Positions 1-9,825 are shown, counted from the stretch's first letter. The stretch is 56,106 bases of DNA from Metabacillus rhizolycopersici (GCF_020075705.1 NZ_JAIQUM010000034.1:1-56106), one strand, 5' to 3'. The notes: generated from the letters alone by a model not told the origin. Numbers and translations are program-made.

Positions 1-40
1 TTCTTCAATCTCTACATTTGAATAGGTGAAATACATACAA

Positions 41-78
41 AAATCCCTCGTTTTCATTTGATTTACGAGGGATTTTAT
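41..78. terminator. Hairpin terminator, probably bidirectional
   Basis: The inverted repeat AAATCCCTCG / CGAGGGATTT encloses a 15-nt loop, and T-rich tracts lie on both sides. It probably ends a gene outside the window on either side. Confidence 0.7.
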
Positions 79-127
79 CGAGATTTTCGCATTTTGTCCA
101 TAGACAATTTTGTTTTTCAACAGTATG

Positions 128-166
128 CGAATAAGGGACATCTATATGTCCCTTATTCGTTTTTTT
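128..166 (+). terminator. Strong intrinsic terminator
   Basis: A near-perfect stem (CGAATAAGGGACA pairing with TGTCCCTTATTCG) has a short AT loop and is followed by a run of seven T on the plus strand. The transcript it ends must come from the left, possibly from outside the window. Confidence 0.8.
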
Positions 167-207
167 CTATGCAACCAAGGATAATAGAAAGAATGTAATA
201 GAAACAT

Positions 208-528
208 ATGGCGACTCAAAAAGATAGATCTTTGGGAAAATATCTCGCTAATGCGCAGTTGGATGTTTCAATAGCTGCTTATACAAAAGTCCCAAAATCA
301 TGGAAGGTGAAGGATACGTCAAAGTGAACGATGAGACCTTTTATCCTATATCCTAAACCTGGTGAACTTTATTTGCTTCCTTTATGTTCAGTTCAATCTT
401 ATGGAACGATCAGTGACAATACGTTTGAGAATTTTTGGTGTCATTTCACTGTCAAAATTGGGGATTTTCATTTGTTTCAGCTGATGAAAACTCCAGTTTT
501 TATCAAGCCAGATGATATTGAACTTTAA
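208..528 (+). pseudogene. Decayed AraC-family regulator (N-terminal cupin part only)
   Basis: No intact gene is present, but three reading frames in succession carry pieces of one protein type. Frame 1 (from ATG 208) reads LANAQLDVSIAAYTKVPKSW and stops at 327. Frame 2 (from 300) reads EGEGYVKVNDETFY and stops at 354. Frame 3 (331-528) reads YPKPGELYLLP and later YGTISDNTFENFWCHFTVKIGD. From memory these match, in order, the N-terminal effector-binding cupin of AraC-family regulators in Bacillales, with about 14 codons deleted after KSW and a frameshift near 345. The helix-turn-helix half is absent. Seen: the fragments and frame changes. Inferred: the family, by recall. It cannot make a working regulator. 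Confidence 0.7.
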
Positions 529-630
529 AAAAATTTCAAACAACTAATTTCTTTTATGCAATGTAATAATAACTTATTTAAGTGTGTAAAAAGATCGAAA
601 TAAGCGTAGTACCTTCTTCATAAATGATAA

Positions 631-668
631 AAAAATTAGTGCCAAGGATTCCTTGACACTAATTTTCT
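631..668 (-). terminator. Terminator of the YhcR-like gene
   Basis: The stem AAATTAGTGCCAAGG / CCTTGACACTAATTT has one G-T pair. Read on the minus strand it is followed by a run of T. It lies about 30 bases past the stop codon at 696. Confidence 0.8.
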
Positions 669-695
669 TTAAAAGAATTTCTTATTTTATTGTAT

Positions 696-3600
696 TTAAT
701 TTTGTTCTTTTCGTCTTTTAGCTAGGATAAGAGTAATTACTCCACCTAGAGTTAATACTATTGCCCCAAGCATTAATAAATTATATGAATCTGTAGCAGT
801 ATTTGGTAAAGTATATCCCTTTTCAGGTGAAGAAATAGCATCAATTTCATCATTTGTAGAAATTTCAAATACTGCATAAGAACTAAAGTGGTTTGTAGAT
901 GCCGTTACGATGCCATCTTTATAAGCCCCACCAATCAATTCCCATTTCCTGCCATTAACATTGTAATAGTATACTTTTACATTATTTTCATCTTCAACTT
1001 CACTAGTTACATTAAATGACATTGTCATAGTATGGTCAAATTGATGATATTCAACCCCATCAGATGTAATTGTAAAATCGTATACTGCACTTTTAGCATT
1101 CTTTATATCTTTCATACGTTCGATATGAATTTCCACATCACCATCAGGTAAATTATCAGAAGGTATTGTAAGTTGCATATCTTTGTTTTCAATCTGGAAA
1201 GCAAGACCTTTTTCCTTAGCCATAGCAATTTGTTCACTTGTAAGTATTAGTTCGAATACATTTGCATTTCCAACATCAATGACAAGTGTACCATTAGCCA
1301 CTATTTTATTAAGATCTTCAGTTTTTATCGAAACCTTTCCATCTTTCACTTTTACTATGATTTTCTTTGTATTTACTTGTTGATCAGTGTTTCCGTTATT
1401 TCCATTGTTTCCGTTGTTTCCATTGTTTCCATTGTTTCCATTGTTTCCATTGTTTCCATTGTTTCCGTTATTTCCATTGTTTCCATTGTTTCCGTTGTTT
1501 CCGTTGTTTCCGTTGTTTCCGTTGTTTCCATTGTTTCCATTGTCGTCATCATCGTTGTTATCGTCTGGTTCTTCTATAGGAGTAGCAGCTGCAATAATAC
1601 GCCCTTCAACAGTTGGTTCAATTGTTCCACGTTGTTTAATATAATCCATCACCGCTTCATCTAATGCTGAGAAGTCTCCTGTAACTGGGAATGCTGCAAG
1701 TGCAGTATACTCATCTCCACCAGCTGCAAGGAAATCATTTGTAGCTAATGTGTATGTTGCATCCAAATCCATTGGTTCACCGTTAATTTTCATCGAATGA
1801 ATTCGTTCACCAACTGGTTTTGATACATCAATCGCAAATGTAAATCCAGCAATATGCGGGAATGCTCCTTTTGCTTCTGGATAACTGTTTACTCCCATTT
1901 CTAACGCTTCTTTTAATGCAAATCCTGGTACTTCTAAAGTTTGGATGTAGTTACCGAATGGAAGTACTGTAATAACTTCACCTTTTGTAATAATGCCTTT
2001 GTCAATTGAAGCACGAATTCCGCCACCATTTGTTAAAGCAATATCAGCACCTGTAGTTTCTAACATTGCATCAGTAATTAAGTTTCCTAGATTTGTTTCT
2101 CCCGTACGAACTTGCGCACGTTCTCCATCAAGGTGTACATTTGTTTCCCCAATTTCTTCAGCTAAAATTACTTCTTGTTCTGCTTCTAAATTATTAATTA
2201 ACGCAGCAACTTCTTGATCTGGTTCAATCTCAGCTGTTTCTTCAGTTGAAATTAGTGTTGCATCACGATTAATTAATTCGTCATTTTCATCAAAAGTTAA
2301 TGCAACACTACCTAGATTTTCTAAATATTCTCCAGTGCTGACGATTAATGTGTCGTTTAATTCGATTTCATCAACTGTATGGCTATGACCATCGATGATT
2401 AGATCAATACCTGAAACACCTTCAGCAACGTCAAAGCTTGTATCTTGGCTTGATGCGTCTGTTCCTAAATGTGATAATGCGATAATCGCATCAACACCTT
2501 GAGCCTCAAGTTCTTCAACCATTTCATTAGCTGCTTCTACAGGATCTGTGAATGTTAAACCCTCGACATTTTTAGGATGTGTTTTGAAATCTGTTTCTGG
2601 AGTCGATAAGCCAAACATCCCGATTTCCACACCATTCACTTCTTTGATTGTATAAGGTTCATAAACTAATTCGCCTGTTTCCTCATAAATAATGTTTGCA
2701 CTTAGTACTGGGAAGTCAGCGATTTCTTCTAATTCAAAAATACGCTTATAACCATAGTTGAAATCATGGTTACCTAAAGTCATGCCATCATAACCAATTT
2801 TGTTCATGATTTCTATGATGCTACTACCTTTTTCTAATGTTGCAAAAGTTGTACCGTGGAATGTATCTCCCATATCAAGTAAAAGAGTGTGTTCGTTTTC
2901 TGCTCTGTATTGATCTACTAAAGTAGCTAATTTCGCATAGCCCATTCCACCATTGTCCGTATTGTAACGGGCATGAACATCATTTGTGTGTAGGATGTTG
3001 ATTGTTTTTGGTTCTACAGGAGTAGGTGCCGCAACAATACGCCCTTCTACTTTCGGTTCGATTGTACCGCGTTTTTTAATGTAATCGATCACAGCTTCAT
3101 CAAGTGCTTGGTAGTCTCCTGTTACTGGGTAATTCGCAAGAACTGTATACTCATCTCCACCAGCCGCAAGAAAATCGTTAGTTGCTAATGTGTACGTTGC
3201 ATTCATATCAATTGGTTCACCGTTGATTTTCATCGAATGAACGCGTTCACCTGCTGGTTTTGATGGATCAATTGCGAATGTCATTCCTCCAACATGCGGG
3301 AATGCACCCTTCACTTCTGGATAATCGGTAACTCCATTTTCTAGTGCTTTTTTTAATGCTGAACCTGGTACTTCTTGTGTTTGAATATAGTTTCCGTATG
3401 GTAGTACCGTGATCACTTCACCTTTCGTAATGACACCAGCATCAATTGATGCACGAATTCCACCACCATTTTCTAATGAAACATCTGCACCAGTAACCTC
3501 TATCATAGTATCTGCAATTAAGTTTCCTAGATTAGTTTCTCCTGCACGGACCTGCGCACGTTCTCCGTCAAGCTTAACATTCGTTGTTCCAATTTCTTCT

Positions 3601-6600
3601 GCTAGAATTTCCTTCTGTCCATCTTCGATTGCTTTCATAACTGCTTCTACTTCTGGATCTGGGACAATATCAGTCATTTCTTCTTTTGTAATACGTGTTG
3701 CCTCTCTACCAATTAACTCATTATTTTCATCAAAAGTTAATTCAACAACACCAAGATTTTTCAAATATTCTCCTGCACTTACAACTAAAGTGCCACTGTT
3801 TTCAATATCATCAACCGTATGACTATGACCATCAACAATCAAATCAATTCCAGGTGCATTTTGTGCTACTTTTAAGCTTGTATCTGTACTTGATTCATCT
3901 GTACCTAAATGTGTTAATGCAACGATTGCATCAACATTTTGAGACTCAAGCTCCTTAACCATTTTTTTAGCAGCTTCTACAGGATCTGTGAATTTTAATC
4001 CCTCTACATTTTTAGGATGTGTTTTGAAATGTGTTTCTGGTGTTGCTAATCCAAATATTCCAATTTTCACTCCATTTACTTCTTTTATAACATACGGATC
4101 AAGTACTAATTCTCCTGTGTCTTCATAGATGACGTTCGCACTTAAAATTGGGAAATCAGCCATTTCTTCTAATTCAAGTAAACGATTGTATCCATAGTTA
4201 AAATCATGGTTACCAGCCGTCATACTATCATAGCCAATTTCATTCATAATGCTAACAATGCTACTACCTCGTTCCAATGTAGCGAATGTTGTACCATGGA
4301 ATGTATCGCCAGCATCTAAAACAAGTGTATGTTCATTTTCATCTTCAAGCTGTTTGATCAATGTTGATAATTTCGCAAAACCAATTCCATCATTCGGACC
4401 TTCAAAAACGCGTGCATGAGAATCATTTGTATGCAAAATATTAATTGCTTTTTCTCCCGTTTCATCAGCAGTTGGTAAATTAACTTGAATTAATACTGGA
4501 TCATGGTCACTAGCTCTTCCATGTTCCTCCATAAATGCGGAGTTAATGTTTACAATATCTACTTCTGTTGCCGCAGCAAGACGGTTATTTACTAAAATGT
4601 GATCAAGAGTTTGAGAATTCCCTCGGTAATTGTATGTCCAACGTTCTTCTTCAGGCAATTGATCAATCATATTTACAAGTTCCGTGCCTTTTAAAGCTTC
4701 AAGTGGTTTTGAAAATTCAAAATCATTCATATCTCCAAGAACGATAATATTTGCATCGTTATTTTCAGTCATAATTCCTTTAACAAACCTATTAATTTCT
4801 GATGCAATTTTGATTCGTTCTTCTTCACTACCTAAGACAGGTGGTTGTGATTGTCCAAATAATGGAGAATCTCCTGTTTTTGAATTAAGATGGTTATTGA
4901 TTACAATTACTTTTTCCCCATTAAATTCAAATTCTGCGGCTAATGATTTACGTGTGTTAGGAAATTGATCAGGTGAAATACGGCCTGGGTTTAATGTTAA
5001 ACTTCCATTCTCATAATCTACTGCCTCTGTCGAAGAACCTTTTTCTCCTTCTACTAATGACACACGTTCTGGGTTATATAGATAACCTACACGAATATTA
5101 CCACCTGGCGCACCGCCATCTTGTTTATCTTCTGGTGCAATGTCTGTAAACTCATAGCTTGGTCCGCCGAGTTCTTTAATTTTATCAACTAGGACTTTGT
5201 ATGAATCATCAGCACTGGTCGTACCGCTATCTGTCCCACCATCATTATCTTGAACTTCTACCAACCCTAGGATGTCAGGAGTGTTTAGGTTTTCGATAAT
5301 TGATTTTGCAATTTTTTCTACTTTTGAAGCATCTGTTTTAGCTGAAAAGTTTTCAATATTATAAGTTGCTACAGATAGCTTTTCTTTATCTTTCGTAATC
5401 GTTGATTTTTCCGGTGTTACTCCTCCATCTATTAAACTAGGAAGATTTTTAGATGTATCGCGATATACTTTATATGTTCCAAAGTCGTAGCTTAATACAC
5501 CTGTAATCGAGCCATCAAACGTATCTCCGACTTTCGCTACATATTTCTCTCCTGCTTGAACATAAAGGATTTCGGGATTAGGATCATTCTTTGTTAATTT
5601 ATAGCCACCAATTTGTGTTTTAAATTGTACTGTACCACTATCTACAACTACTGCTACATCACCATATTCCTGCGGACCGACCACAGTAGGGTTGTCCAAT
5701 TGCACACGCATTCCTTCTAAACTCTCGTAAAAGTCAAGCCCATCTTCTTCAGGGTCAAACTCACTGAATGAGTCATTCTCAATGATTTGAGATGGAATAA
5801 CTCGCCCGTCTTTTCCTAAAATAATTGCAGCTGGAAGTTCATTACCACTTGATAAGACTTCGGCGCTTGTCGCATTAATTTCTGTAAATGTTAAATCAGT
5901 TGTTGCTTTTTCAGCATAGCCGTCTAGGTAATACTCTTTTACTTGACCGGCAACGTTAATGTGGTCTCCTACTTTTACACCATGATTTTTCTTATAAACG
6001 AGTAGTCCTTCAGATGTTTTAAGATTGTCATCTGGGTTTGGTTCTTGAATATACACATTAGAACCATCAACATGAGTAACAATTCCATCAATATTTGCAA
6101 CTGTTTTATCTTTATAAGGTGATGTATGACTTTCTCCTTGAATGTCATGAATCTCTAATTTATCTAGATTTTTACCTATTTCATATAAGAACGTTGCGAC
6201 ATCACTGTTTTCTAAACCATCTTTAACAGCAATAGCTTTGATTGTAACTTTTTCGGTAATATCAATAGGTTGTTCATATACTCTTGAAGATACAGTTGGT
6301 TCAGTACCATCTGTTGTGTAATGAATTGTTGCATTTTCAGTTGCAGTAGTAAGTTCTACCTTTGTTCCCTCAGCAACTATGCCCGCTTCAGGATTTGCAA
6401 AGATGGATGCAACTTTGCTACTGTCTTCCATGACATCTGATGCATTTCTTGGAATTAATCTATATGTGTTAAAGCTATATTCTACAACTCCTGTAACTTG
6501 GTCATAACTTTTCCCAACTTTCACTAAATCAGAATCAATTAAAAATGATCCTTTTTCATCACTAGCAGTATGCTCGCCATAGCTATTGACTGACTCTATG

Positions 6601-7577
6601 AAAATATTTTTTACAGTTACAAGTTTTCCTTCAACAACTTCTGTTAAATCAGTTGAAGTAATCACTTGAGGTGATGGAGCTCCAGCGTTCTTCTCCACTA
6701 CAGTTACTGTATCAGCTGTTGCAGTAATTTGTGCCATATCATAATATTGAGTCGTTTTACCTACAGCTTTAATTTTATCCCCAATGCTTACTTTGCTATC
6801 AAGTCCTGCTGCTCTTACAATAATTCCAGCAGTACTGTCTTGTATGTAAACATTCGCCTGTCCACCAGCAACGAAAATCGCTGTTACAATACCTTCAACA
6901 GCAACATCTATATTACTCGTATTACGAATCTCCTGTATTTCTTTCACTTCTACTTCTGCTGGCGGTTCATCAACTGGGGGCTCTTCAATAACTTGTCCAT
7001 CCATTTGATGAGATCCAATGTTTGTAAATGTATCTTTTGGTAGTACCTCCCAATCTCCAAGATTAAAAGATTGGCTACCTTTTGTAATAGTAGATTTTCT
7101 AACTAGGGTCAAATCTACAAGGATGTTATCAGTAGAACCCACCGTATGAATAACATCAATAATAACGTTGTTTTTCTTTAAAACAAGCGCATCATCTCCA
7201 TTAAAATTAGCAACAGCGCTCATTGAATCTGCTTGTCCTTTTATTGTTTCCACAGCTTGAGAATGTGCAATGACATAAACATCATTGCTATTAAGAGTGC
7301 CTTCTAATGTCAAACTATTTCCGGCTTCTAACTTTCCATTGCTGTAAAGCTCAACAGTATAGCCACTTAAATCTATAGGATTTCCGGTCCCATTATAGAT
7401 TTCAATCGCTTTATTGTTGCCTCCCCCTTCTATATATTCAGAAAAAAACAACTCTTCAGCCTGTAATTCAGCTGCTTTTCCTACTGGTCCAATACCCGTC
7501 AAGACCGGTGTAGTCATTATTAAAAAAGCAACAAAAACGATTAATGCTTTTTTAACATGTTTCGTTTTAAATGACAT
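696..7577 (-). CDS. Giant cell-wall-anchored nuclease / tandem 5'-nucleotidase, YhcR-like
   Basis: A secreted multidomain phosphoesterase of 2293 residues, predicted to degrade extracellular nucleic acids and nucleotides at the cell wall. Domains in order: signal peptide (1-36); lamin-tail-like domain (about 40-170); OB-fold YhcR-type domain (215-385); chitobiase C-terminal-like domain (390-465, HYTTDGTEPT); second OB region (470-720); endonuclease/exonuclease/phosphatase domain (730-1038, SVATYNIENF, GDMNDFE, SDHDPV); two successive 5'-nucleotidase units (1044-1520 and 1526-1995), each with ILHTND, GDTFHG, GNHDFNYG, DGHSHT and a C-terminal NGGGIRA domain; an NGN repeat linker (about 2012-2063); and sorting signal LPNTA (2257-2261), a hydrophobic stretch and KRRKEQN. 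B. subtilis YhcR, as I recall, is about 1200 residues with one nucleotidase unit; here that unit is doubled. LPNTA-type signals are known substrates of class D sortases, and no sortase gene is in the window. GGGAGG lies 8 bases before the ATG. Monocistronic. Confidence 0.93.
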   Translation of the reverse strand: MSFKTKHVKKALIVFVAFLIMTTPVLTGIGPVGKAAELQAEELFFSEYIEGGGNNKAIEIYNGTGNPIDLSGYTVELYSNGKLEAGNSLTLEGTLNSNDVYVIAHSQAVETIKGQADSMSAVANFNGDDALVLKKNNVIIDVIHTVGSTDNILVDLTLVRKSTITKGSQSFNLGDWEVLPKDTFTNIGSHQMDGQVIEEPPVDEPPAEVEVKEIQEIRNTSNIDVAVEGIVTAIFVAGGQANVYIQDSTAGIIVRAAGLDSKVSIGDKIKAVGKTTQYYDMAQITATADTVTVVEKNAGAPSPQVITSTDLTEVVEGKLVTVKNIFIESVNSYGEHTASDEKGSFLIDSDLVKVGKSYDQVTGVVEYSFNTYRLIPRNASDVMEDSSKVASIFANPEAGIVAEGTKVELTTATENATIHYTTDGTEPTVSSRVYEQPIDITEKVTIKAIAVKDGLENSDVATFLYEIGKNLDKLEIHDIQGESHTSPYKDKTVANIDGIVTHVDGSNVYIQEPNPDDNLKTSEGLLVYKKNHGVKVGDHINVAGQVKEYYLDGYAEKATTDLTFTEINATSAEVLSSGNELPAAIILGKDGRVIPSQIIENDSFSEFDPEEDGLDFYESLEGMRVQLDNPTVVGPQEYGDVAVVVDSGTVQFKTQIGGYKLTKNDPNPEILYVQAGEKYVAKVGDTFDGSITGVLSYDFGTYKVYRDTSKNLPSLIDGGVTPEKSTITKDKEKLSVATYNIENFSAKTDASKVEKIAKSIIENLNTPDILGLVEVQDNDGGTDSGTTSADDSYKVLVDKIKELGGPSYEFTDIAPEDKQDGGAPGGNIRVGYLYNPERVSLVEGEKGSSTEAVDYENGSLTLNPGRISPDQFPNTRKSLAAEFEFNGEKVIVINNHLNSKTGDSPLFGQSQPPVLGSEEERIKIASEINRFVKGIMTENNDANIIVLGDMNDFEFSKPLEALKGTELVNMIDQLPEEERWTYNYRGNSQTLDHILVNNRLAAATEVDIVNINSAFMEEHGRASDHDPVLIQVNLPTADETGEKAINILHTNDSHARVFEGPNDGIGFAKLSTLIKQLEDENEHTLVLDAGDTFHGTTFATLERGSSIVSIMNEIGYDSMTAGNHDFNYGYNRLLELEEMADFPILSANVIYEDTGELVLDPYVIKEVNGVKIGIFGLATPETHFKTHPKNVEGLKFTDPVEAAKKMVKELESQNVDAIVALTHLGTDESSTDTSLKVAQNAPGIDLIVDGHSHTVDDIENSGTLVVSAGEYLKNLGVVELTFDENNELIGREATRITKEEMTDIVPDPEVEAVMKAIEDGQKEILAEEIGTTNVKLDGERAQVRAGETNLGNLIADTMIEVTGADVSLENGGGIRASIDAGVITKGEVITVLPYGNYIQTQEVPGSALKKALENGVTDYPEVKGAFPHVGGMTFAIDPSKPAGERVHSMKINGEPIDMNATYTLATNDFLAAGGDEYTVLANYPVTGDYQALDEAVIDYIKKRGTIEPKVEGRIVAAPTPVEPKTINILHTNDVHARYNTDNGGMGYAKLATLVDQYRAENEHTLLLDMGDTFHGTTFATLEKGSSIIEIMNKIGYDGMTLGNHDFNYGYKRIFELEEIADFPVLSANIIYEETGELVYEPYTIKEVNGVEIGMFGLSTPETDFKTHPKNVEGLTFTDPVEAANEMVEELEAQGVDAIIALSHLGTDASSQDTSFDVAEGVSGIDLIIDGHSHTVDEIELNDTLIVSTGEYLENLGSVALTFDENDELINRDATLISTEETAEIEPDQEVAALINNLEAEQEVILAEEIGETNVHLDGERAQVRTGETNLGNLITDAMLETTGADIALTNGGGIRASIDKGIITKGEVITVLPFGNYIQTLEVPGFALKEALEMGVNSYPEAKGAFPHIAGFTFAIDVSKPVGERIHSMKINGEPMDLDATYTLATNDFLAAGGDEYTALAAFPVTGDFSALDEAVMDYIKQRGTIEPTVEGRIIAAATPIEEPDDNNDDDDNGNNGNNGNNGNNGNNGNNGNNGNNGNNGNNGNNGNNGNNGNNGNNGNNGNTDQQVNTKKIIVKVKDGKVSIKTEDLNKIVANGTLVIDVGNANVFELILTSEQIAMAKEKGLAFQIENKDMQLTIPSDNLPDGDVEIHIERMKDIKNAKSAVYDFTITSDGVEYHQFDHTMTMSFNVTSEVEDENNVKVYYYNVNGRKWELIGGAYKDGIVTASTNHFSSYAVFEISTNDEIDAISSPEKGYTLPNTATDSYNLLMLGAIVLTLGGVITLILAKRRKEQN
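1387..1548 (-). repeat. 9-bp tandem repeat coding for Asn-Gly-Asn
   Basis: About 17 units of TTTCCATTG / TTTCCGTTG (plus strand) code for (NGN)n in the wall-spanning linker of the YhcR-like protein. The only variation is synonymous (AAT/AAC). Unit changes keep the reading frame, so length can vary by slippage without breaking the gene. Open frames on the opposite strand here are artefacts of the repeat. Confidence 0.9.
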
Positions 7578-7842
7578 TTCATTTCCTCCCTATTTTGTTT
7601 TTTATCACAATTCTAATCTTACTAAGTGAATGTTTAGTAATTGTTAATATTATGTAAAATTCAGAGGGCATTCGTAAATATTTGTAGGATATTGTCATTT
7701 CCATCCTTCTATTTCATTAAAAAACATTCCACCGTCAATAAACACTCACGGAAAAAGCCTTAGTTTCATTTAAATCTATCAACCTAAAGATTTATCTTTC
7801 GATAAGAATAAATAACGATATCTTTATTGTGTGTTTGTTGAA

Positions 7843-7882
7843 GAACAAAAGCGCAAGCGCTGGATGCCGTGCGCTTATCCAC
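7843..7882. repeat. Dispersed repeat copy 1 (GAACAAAAGCGCAAGCGC type)
   Basis: It starts GAACAAAAGCGCAAGCGC and continues TGGATGCCGTGCGCTTATCCAC. It shares its head with copies at 8023, 9285 and 18695 and its tail with the copy at 18695. It is an intergenic palindromic element of the kind common in Bacillus genomes. Confidence 0.65.
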
Positions 7883-8022
7883 AGGACAAGAATTTTGGTG
7901 ATGATGGAGATTTCCTCGATATTAGATGATAATCTATCAACTTTAAGTGTTAATCTATCAACTTTTTGAATTTATCTATCATTCAGCAAATTTCGACATC
8001 TACTTCTAAAGTTAATCTTCCA

Positions 8023-8067
8023 AGAACAAAAGCGTAAGCTCCTTGATCAGCCTTGGGCAAATAAGCC
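8023..8067. repeat. Dispersed repeat copy 2
   Basis: GAACAAAAGCGTAAGCTCC is followed by TTGATCAGCCTTGGGCAAAT. The second part matches the copy at 9285 (TTGTTCAGCCTCGGGCAAAT). Confidence 0.65.
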
Positions 8068-8101
8068 AACCAGGAATTTTTTCATTTCCTAAACACATAT
8101 A

Positions 8102-8134
8102 AAAAGAGGATACCGAATAACGGCATCCTCTTTC
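8102..8134 (-). terminator. Terminator of the MetE-like gene
   Basis: Stem AAAGAGGAT / ATCCTCTTT, with inner pairing around ACCGAATAACGG and a T tail on the minus strand. It lies just past the stop codon at 8147. Confidence 0.75.
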
Positions 8135-8146
8135 TTATCACACTGA

Positions 8147-9250
8147 TTATTTCCAAACGTCATTTGCAATCTCAATTACATGACGTACTTTATCCCATTG
8201 CTGCTCCTCGGTTAAAAGATTTCCTTCTTCTGTGGAAGAAAATCCGCATTGTGGACTTAAGCAAATTTGATCTAAACTAATATACTTATTTGCTTCTTCA
8301 ATTCTTGCCTTTACATTTTCCGGATTTTCTAGATCACCAAATTTTGATGTAATTAAACCTAGGACGATTTGAAGATTACTTCGATTGACATGACGTAATG
8401 ATTCAAATCCTCCTGAGCGTTCATCATCAAACTCAAGGAATAATCCGTCTACGTTTAAACCACCAAAAATAATTTCCGATGCATAATCGTATCCACCACT
8501 AGAAGTATAAGTAGATTTGAAGTTACCTCTACAAATATGCATCGTAATGACCATATCTTCGGGTTTATTCATAATCGACTCATTAATAACTCTAGCATAT
8601 AATGCAGCTAATTTTTCAGGGTCTTGTCCATTCTTCTCTAGTTTCTCTCTACTTTCTTCAGAGAATAACGCTGCCCATGATGTATCATCTAATTGTAAAT
8701 AACGACATCCTTCATCGTAAAATGCTTTAATCGCTTTTTGATAAGCGCGAATTAAATCGTCAATTAAACTTTCTTGATTTGGGTACACCTTTTGATCCAC
8801 TTGAGCTCTTGCAACCAACATATTCGGGCTTGGTATCGTAAACTTAGCAACATGATCTCCCGCAATTGAATGAAGGAATTTGTAATCCTCTAAGAATGGA
8901 TGTTGATCAAAATCAATTTTCCCAGTTACTTTTACACCATGTGCTCGCGTTTCTACTCCATGGAATTGAAGGCCACTATCTGTTTCGTAAAACTCTACTC
9001 CGACAAGTCCGCCAAGAAAATCAAAATGCCACCAAGCGCGTCTTAATTCACCATCTGTTACTGCACGTAAACCAACTTCCTTTTGCTTTTTAACTAGACG
9101 GATAATTTCTTCATCTTCAATGGAACGTAACTGTTCAGCAGTAATTTCCCCATTTTGCTTTTGTAATCTTGCCTCTTTTAAACGTTCCGGTCTTAAAAAA
9201 CTTCCTACTTGATCTGCTCTAAATGGTGCTTTGATTTTTGTTATAGTCAA
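8147..9250 (-). CDS. Cobalamin-independent methionine synthase-like protein (YxjG/YxjH type)
   Basis: A 367-residue protein of the UROD/MetE-like superfamily, corresponding to the C-terminal catalytic half of MetE. The likely role is methyl transfer to a thiol such as homocysteine, in the cytoplasm. It begins with the typical FRADQVGSFLRPERLKEAR. Candidate zinc ligands are visible: His and Cys in HICRGN (about 236-238) and Cys 334 in SPQCGF. The length fits B. subtilis YxjG/YxjH (about 375). Those genes are controlled by SAM (S-box) riboswitches, but no S-box core is seen upstream here, so control differs or methionine is not the product. A dispersed repeat sits 35-115 bases upstream. Family sure; substrate not known. 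Confidence 0.87.
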   Translation of the reverse strand: MTITKIKAPFRADQVGSFLRPERLKEARLQKQNGEITAEQLRSIEDEEIIRLVKKQKEVGLRAVTDGELRRAWWHFDFLGGLVGVEFYETDSGLQFHGVETRAHGVKVTGKIDFDQHPFLEDYKFLHSIAGDHVAKFTIPSPNMLVARAQVDQKVYPNQESLIDDLIRAYQKAIKAFYDEGCRYLQLDDTSWAALFSEESREKLEKNGQDPEKLAALYARVINESIMNKPEDMVITMHICRGNFKSTYTSSGGYDYASEIIFGGLNVDGLFLEFDDERSGGFESLRHVNRSNLQIVLGLITSKFGDLENPENVKARIEEANKYISLDQICLSPQCGFSSTEEGNLLTEEQQWDKVRHVIEIANDVWK

Positions 9251-9825
9251 TTAATTAAACCCCTCTTCTGCTAAATAAAAAATAAGAAAAGCACAAGCGC
9301 CTTGTTCAGCCTCGGGCAAATAAGACGCTTTTGACCTCGAGGGGCCGGACGCTTGCGCTGGACACGAAAACTAAGTCAAAAAATTTATACTTATCCTTTA
9401 AAAAACAGTCTCATCCTAGTACTCACCAAGTTAATATGTATACTATGTTTTGAATCATCATTTGTAAAATTCCAAAATTTCAAAACGCTTGGTTCGAATG
9501 AATTCTACAAATCATTACAAAACGAGACTTCCCTCAATCTTTAAGGGCAATAATCTCCCATCTATCTTCTTTGTTTCTTCTAATTCTTAGGTTAGGATTT
9601 TACTTTCGTTAAGAATTAGATTAAAATCTCTAACTATTAAGTTAATTCTATATAATTGATTATTATCCCATTATCTAGCATATTAACGCAAGCTATTTTA
9701 ATGATTTTTGATCTAACTTGTTATCGATTCCACCATTAATCCTAATGTGATCTCCTTAGTGTGCATATTAATCTCACCACTATTATCTTTCAGAACAATT
9801 TTATTTGAATCCTCTTTTTTCACAT
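9251..9825. other. Intergenic region of about 575 bases
   Basis: Apart from the dispersed repeat at 9285-9363, no gene or known RNA motif is seen. The short plus-strand frame at 9353-9544 starts inside the repeat, has no ribosome binding site and resembles no protein I know. Confidence 0.6.
9285..9363. repeat. Dispersed repeat copy 3, long form
   Basis: AAGCACAAGCGCC opens and GGACGCTTGCGCTGGAC closes this copy, so its ends are partly inverted. The middle reads TTGTTCAGCCTCGGGCAAAT, then ACGCTTTTGACCTCGAGGGG. It is the longest of the four copies and could fold into a cruciform. Confidence 0.7.

Larger units (their letters stand above)
7591..8101. other. Intergenic region, AT-rich, with dispersed repeats
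   Basis: No gene is seen. The region holds two copies of the GCGCAAGCGC-type dispersed repeat, listed separately. It also holds two copies of AATCTATCAACTTT at 7931 and 7952, 21 bases apart, with a looser third (TTTATCTATCA) at about 7971. Confidence 0.6.

Noticed and set aside
1380..1550. Short-period array that might suggest a CRISPR or satellite
   Set aside because: Period is 9 bases with no spacers, and it is in frame within a coding region.
1367..1664. Three overlapping plus-strand ORFs with Phe/Pro/Leu, Val/Ser/Ile or Cys/His/Phe repeats
   Set aside because: They are opposite-strand translations of the 9-bp NGN repeat inside the YhcR-like gene; no ribosome binding site.
9353..9544. 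63-codon plus-strand ORF
   Set aside because: Starts inside a dispersed repeat, lacks a ribosome binding site and shows no protein-like pattern.
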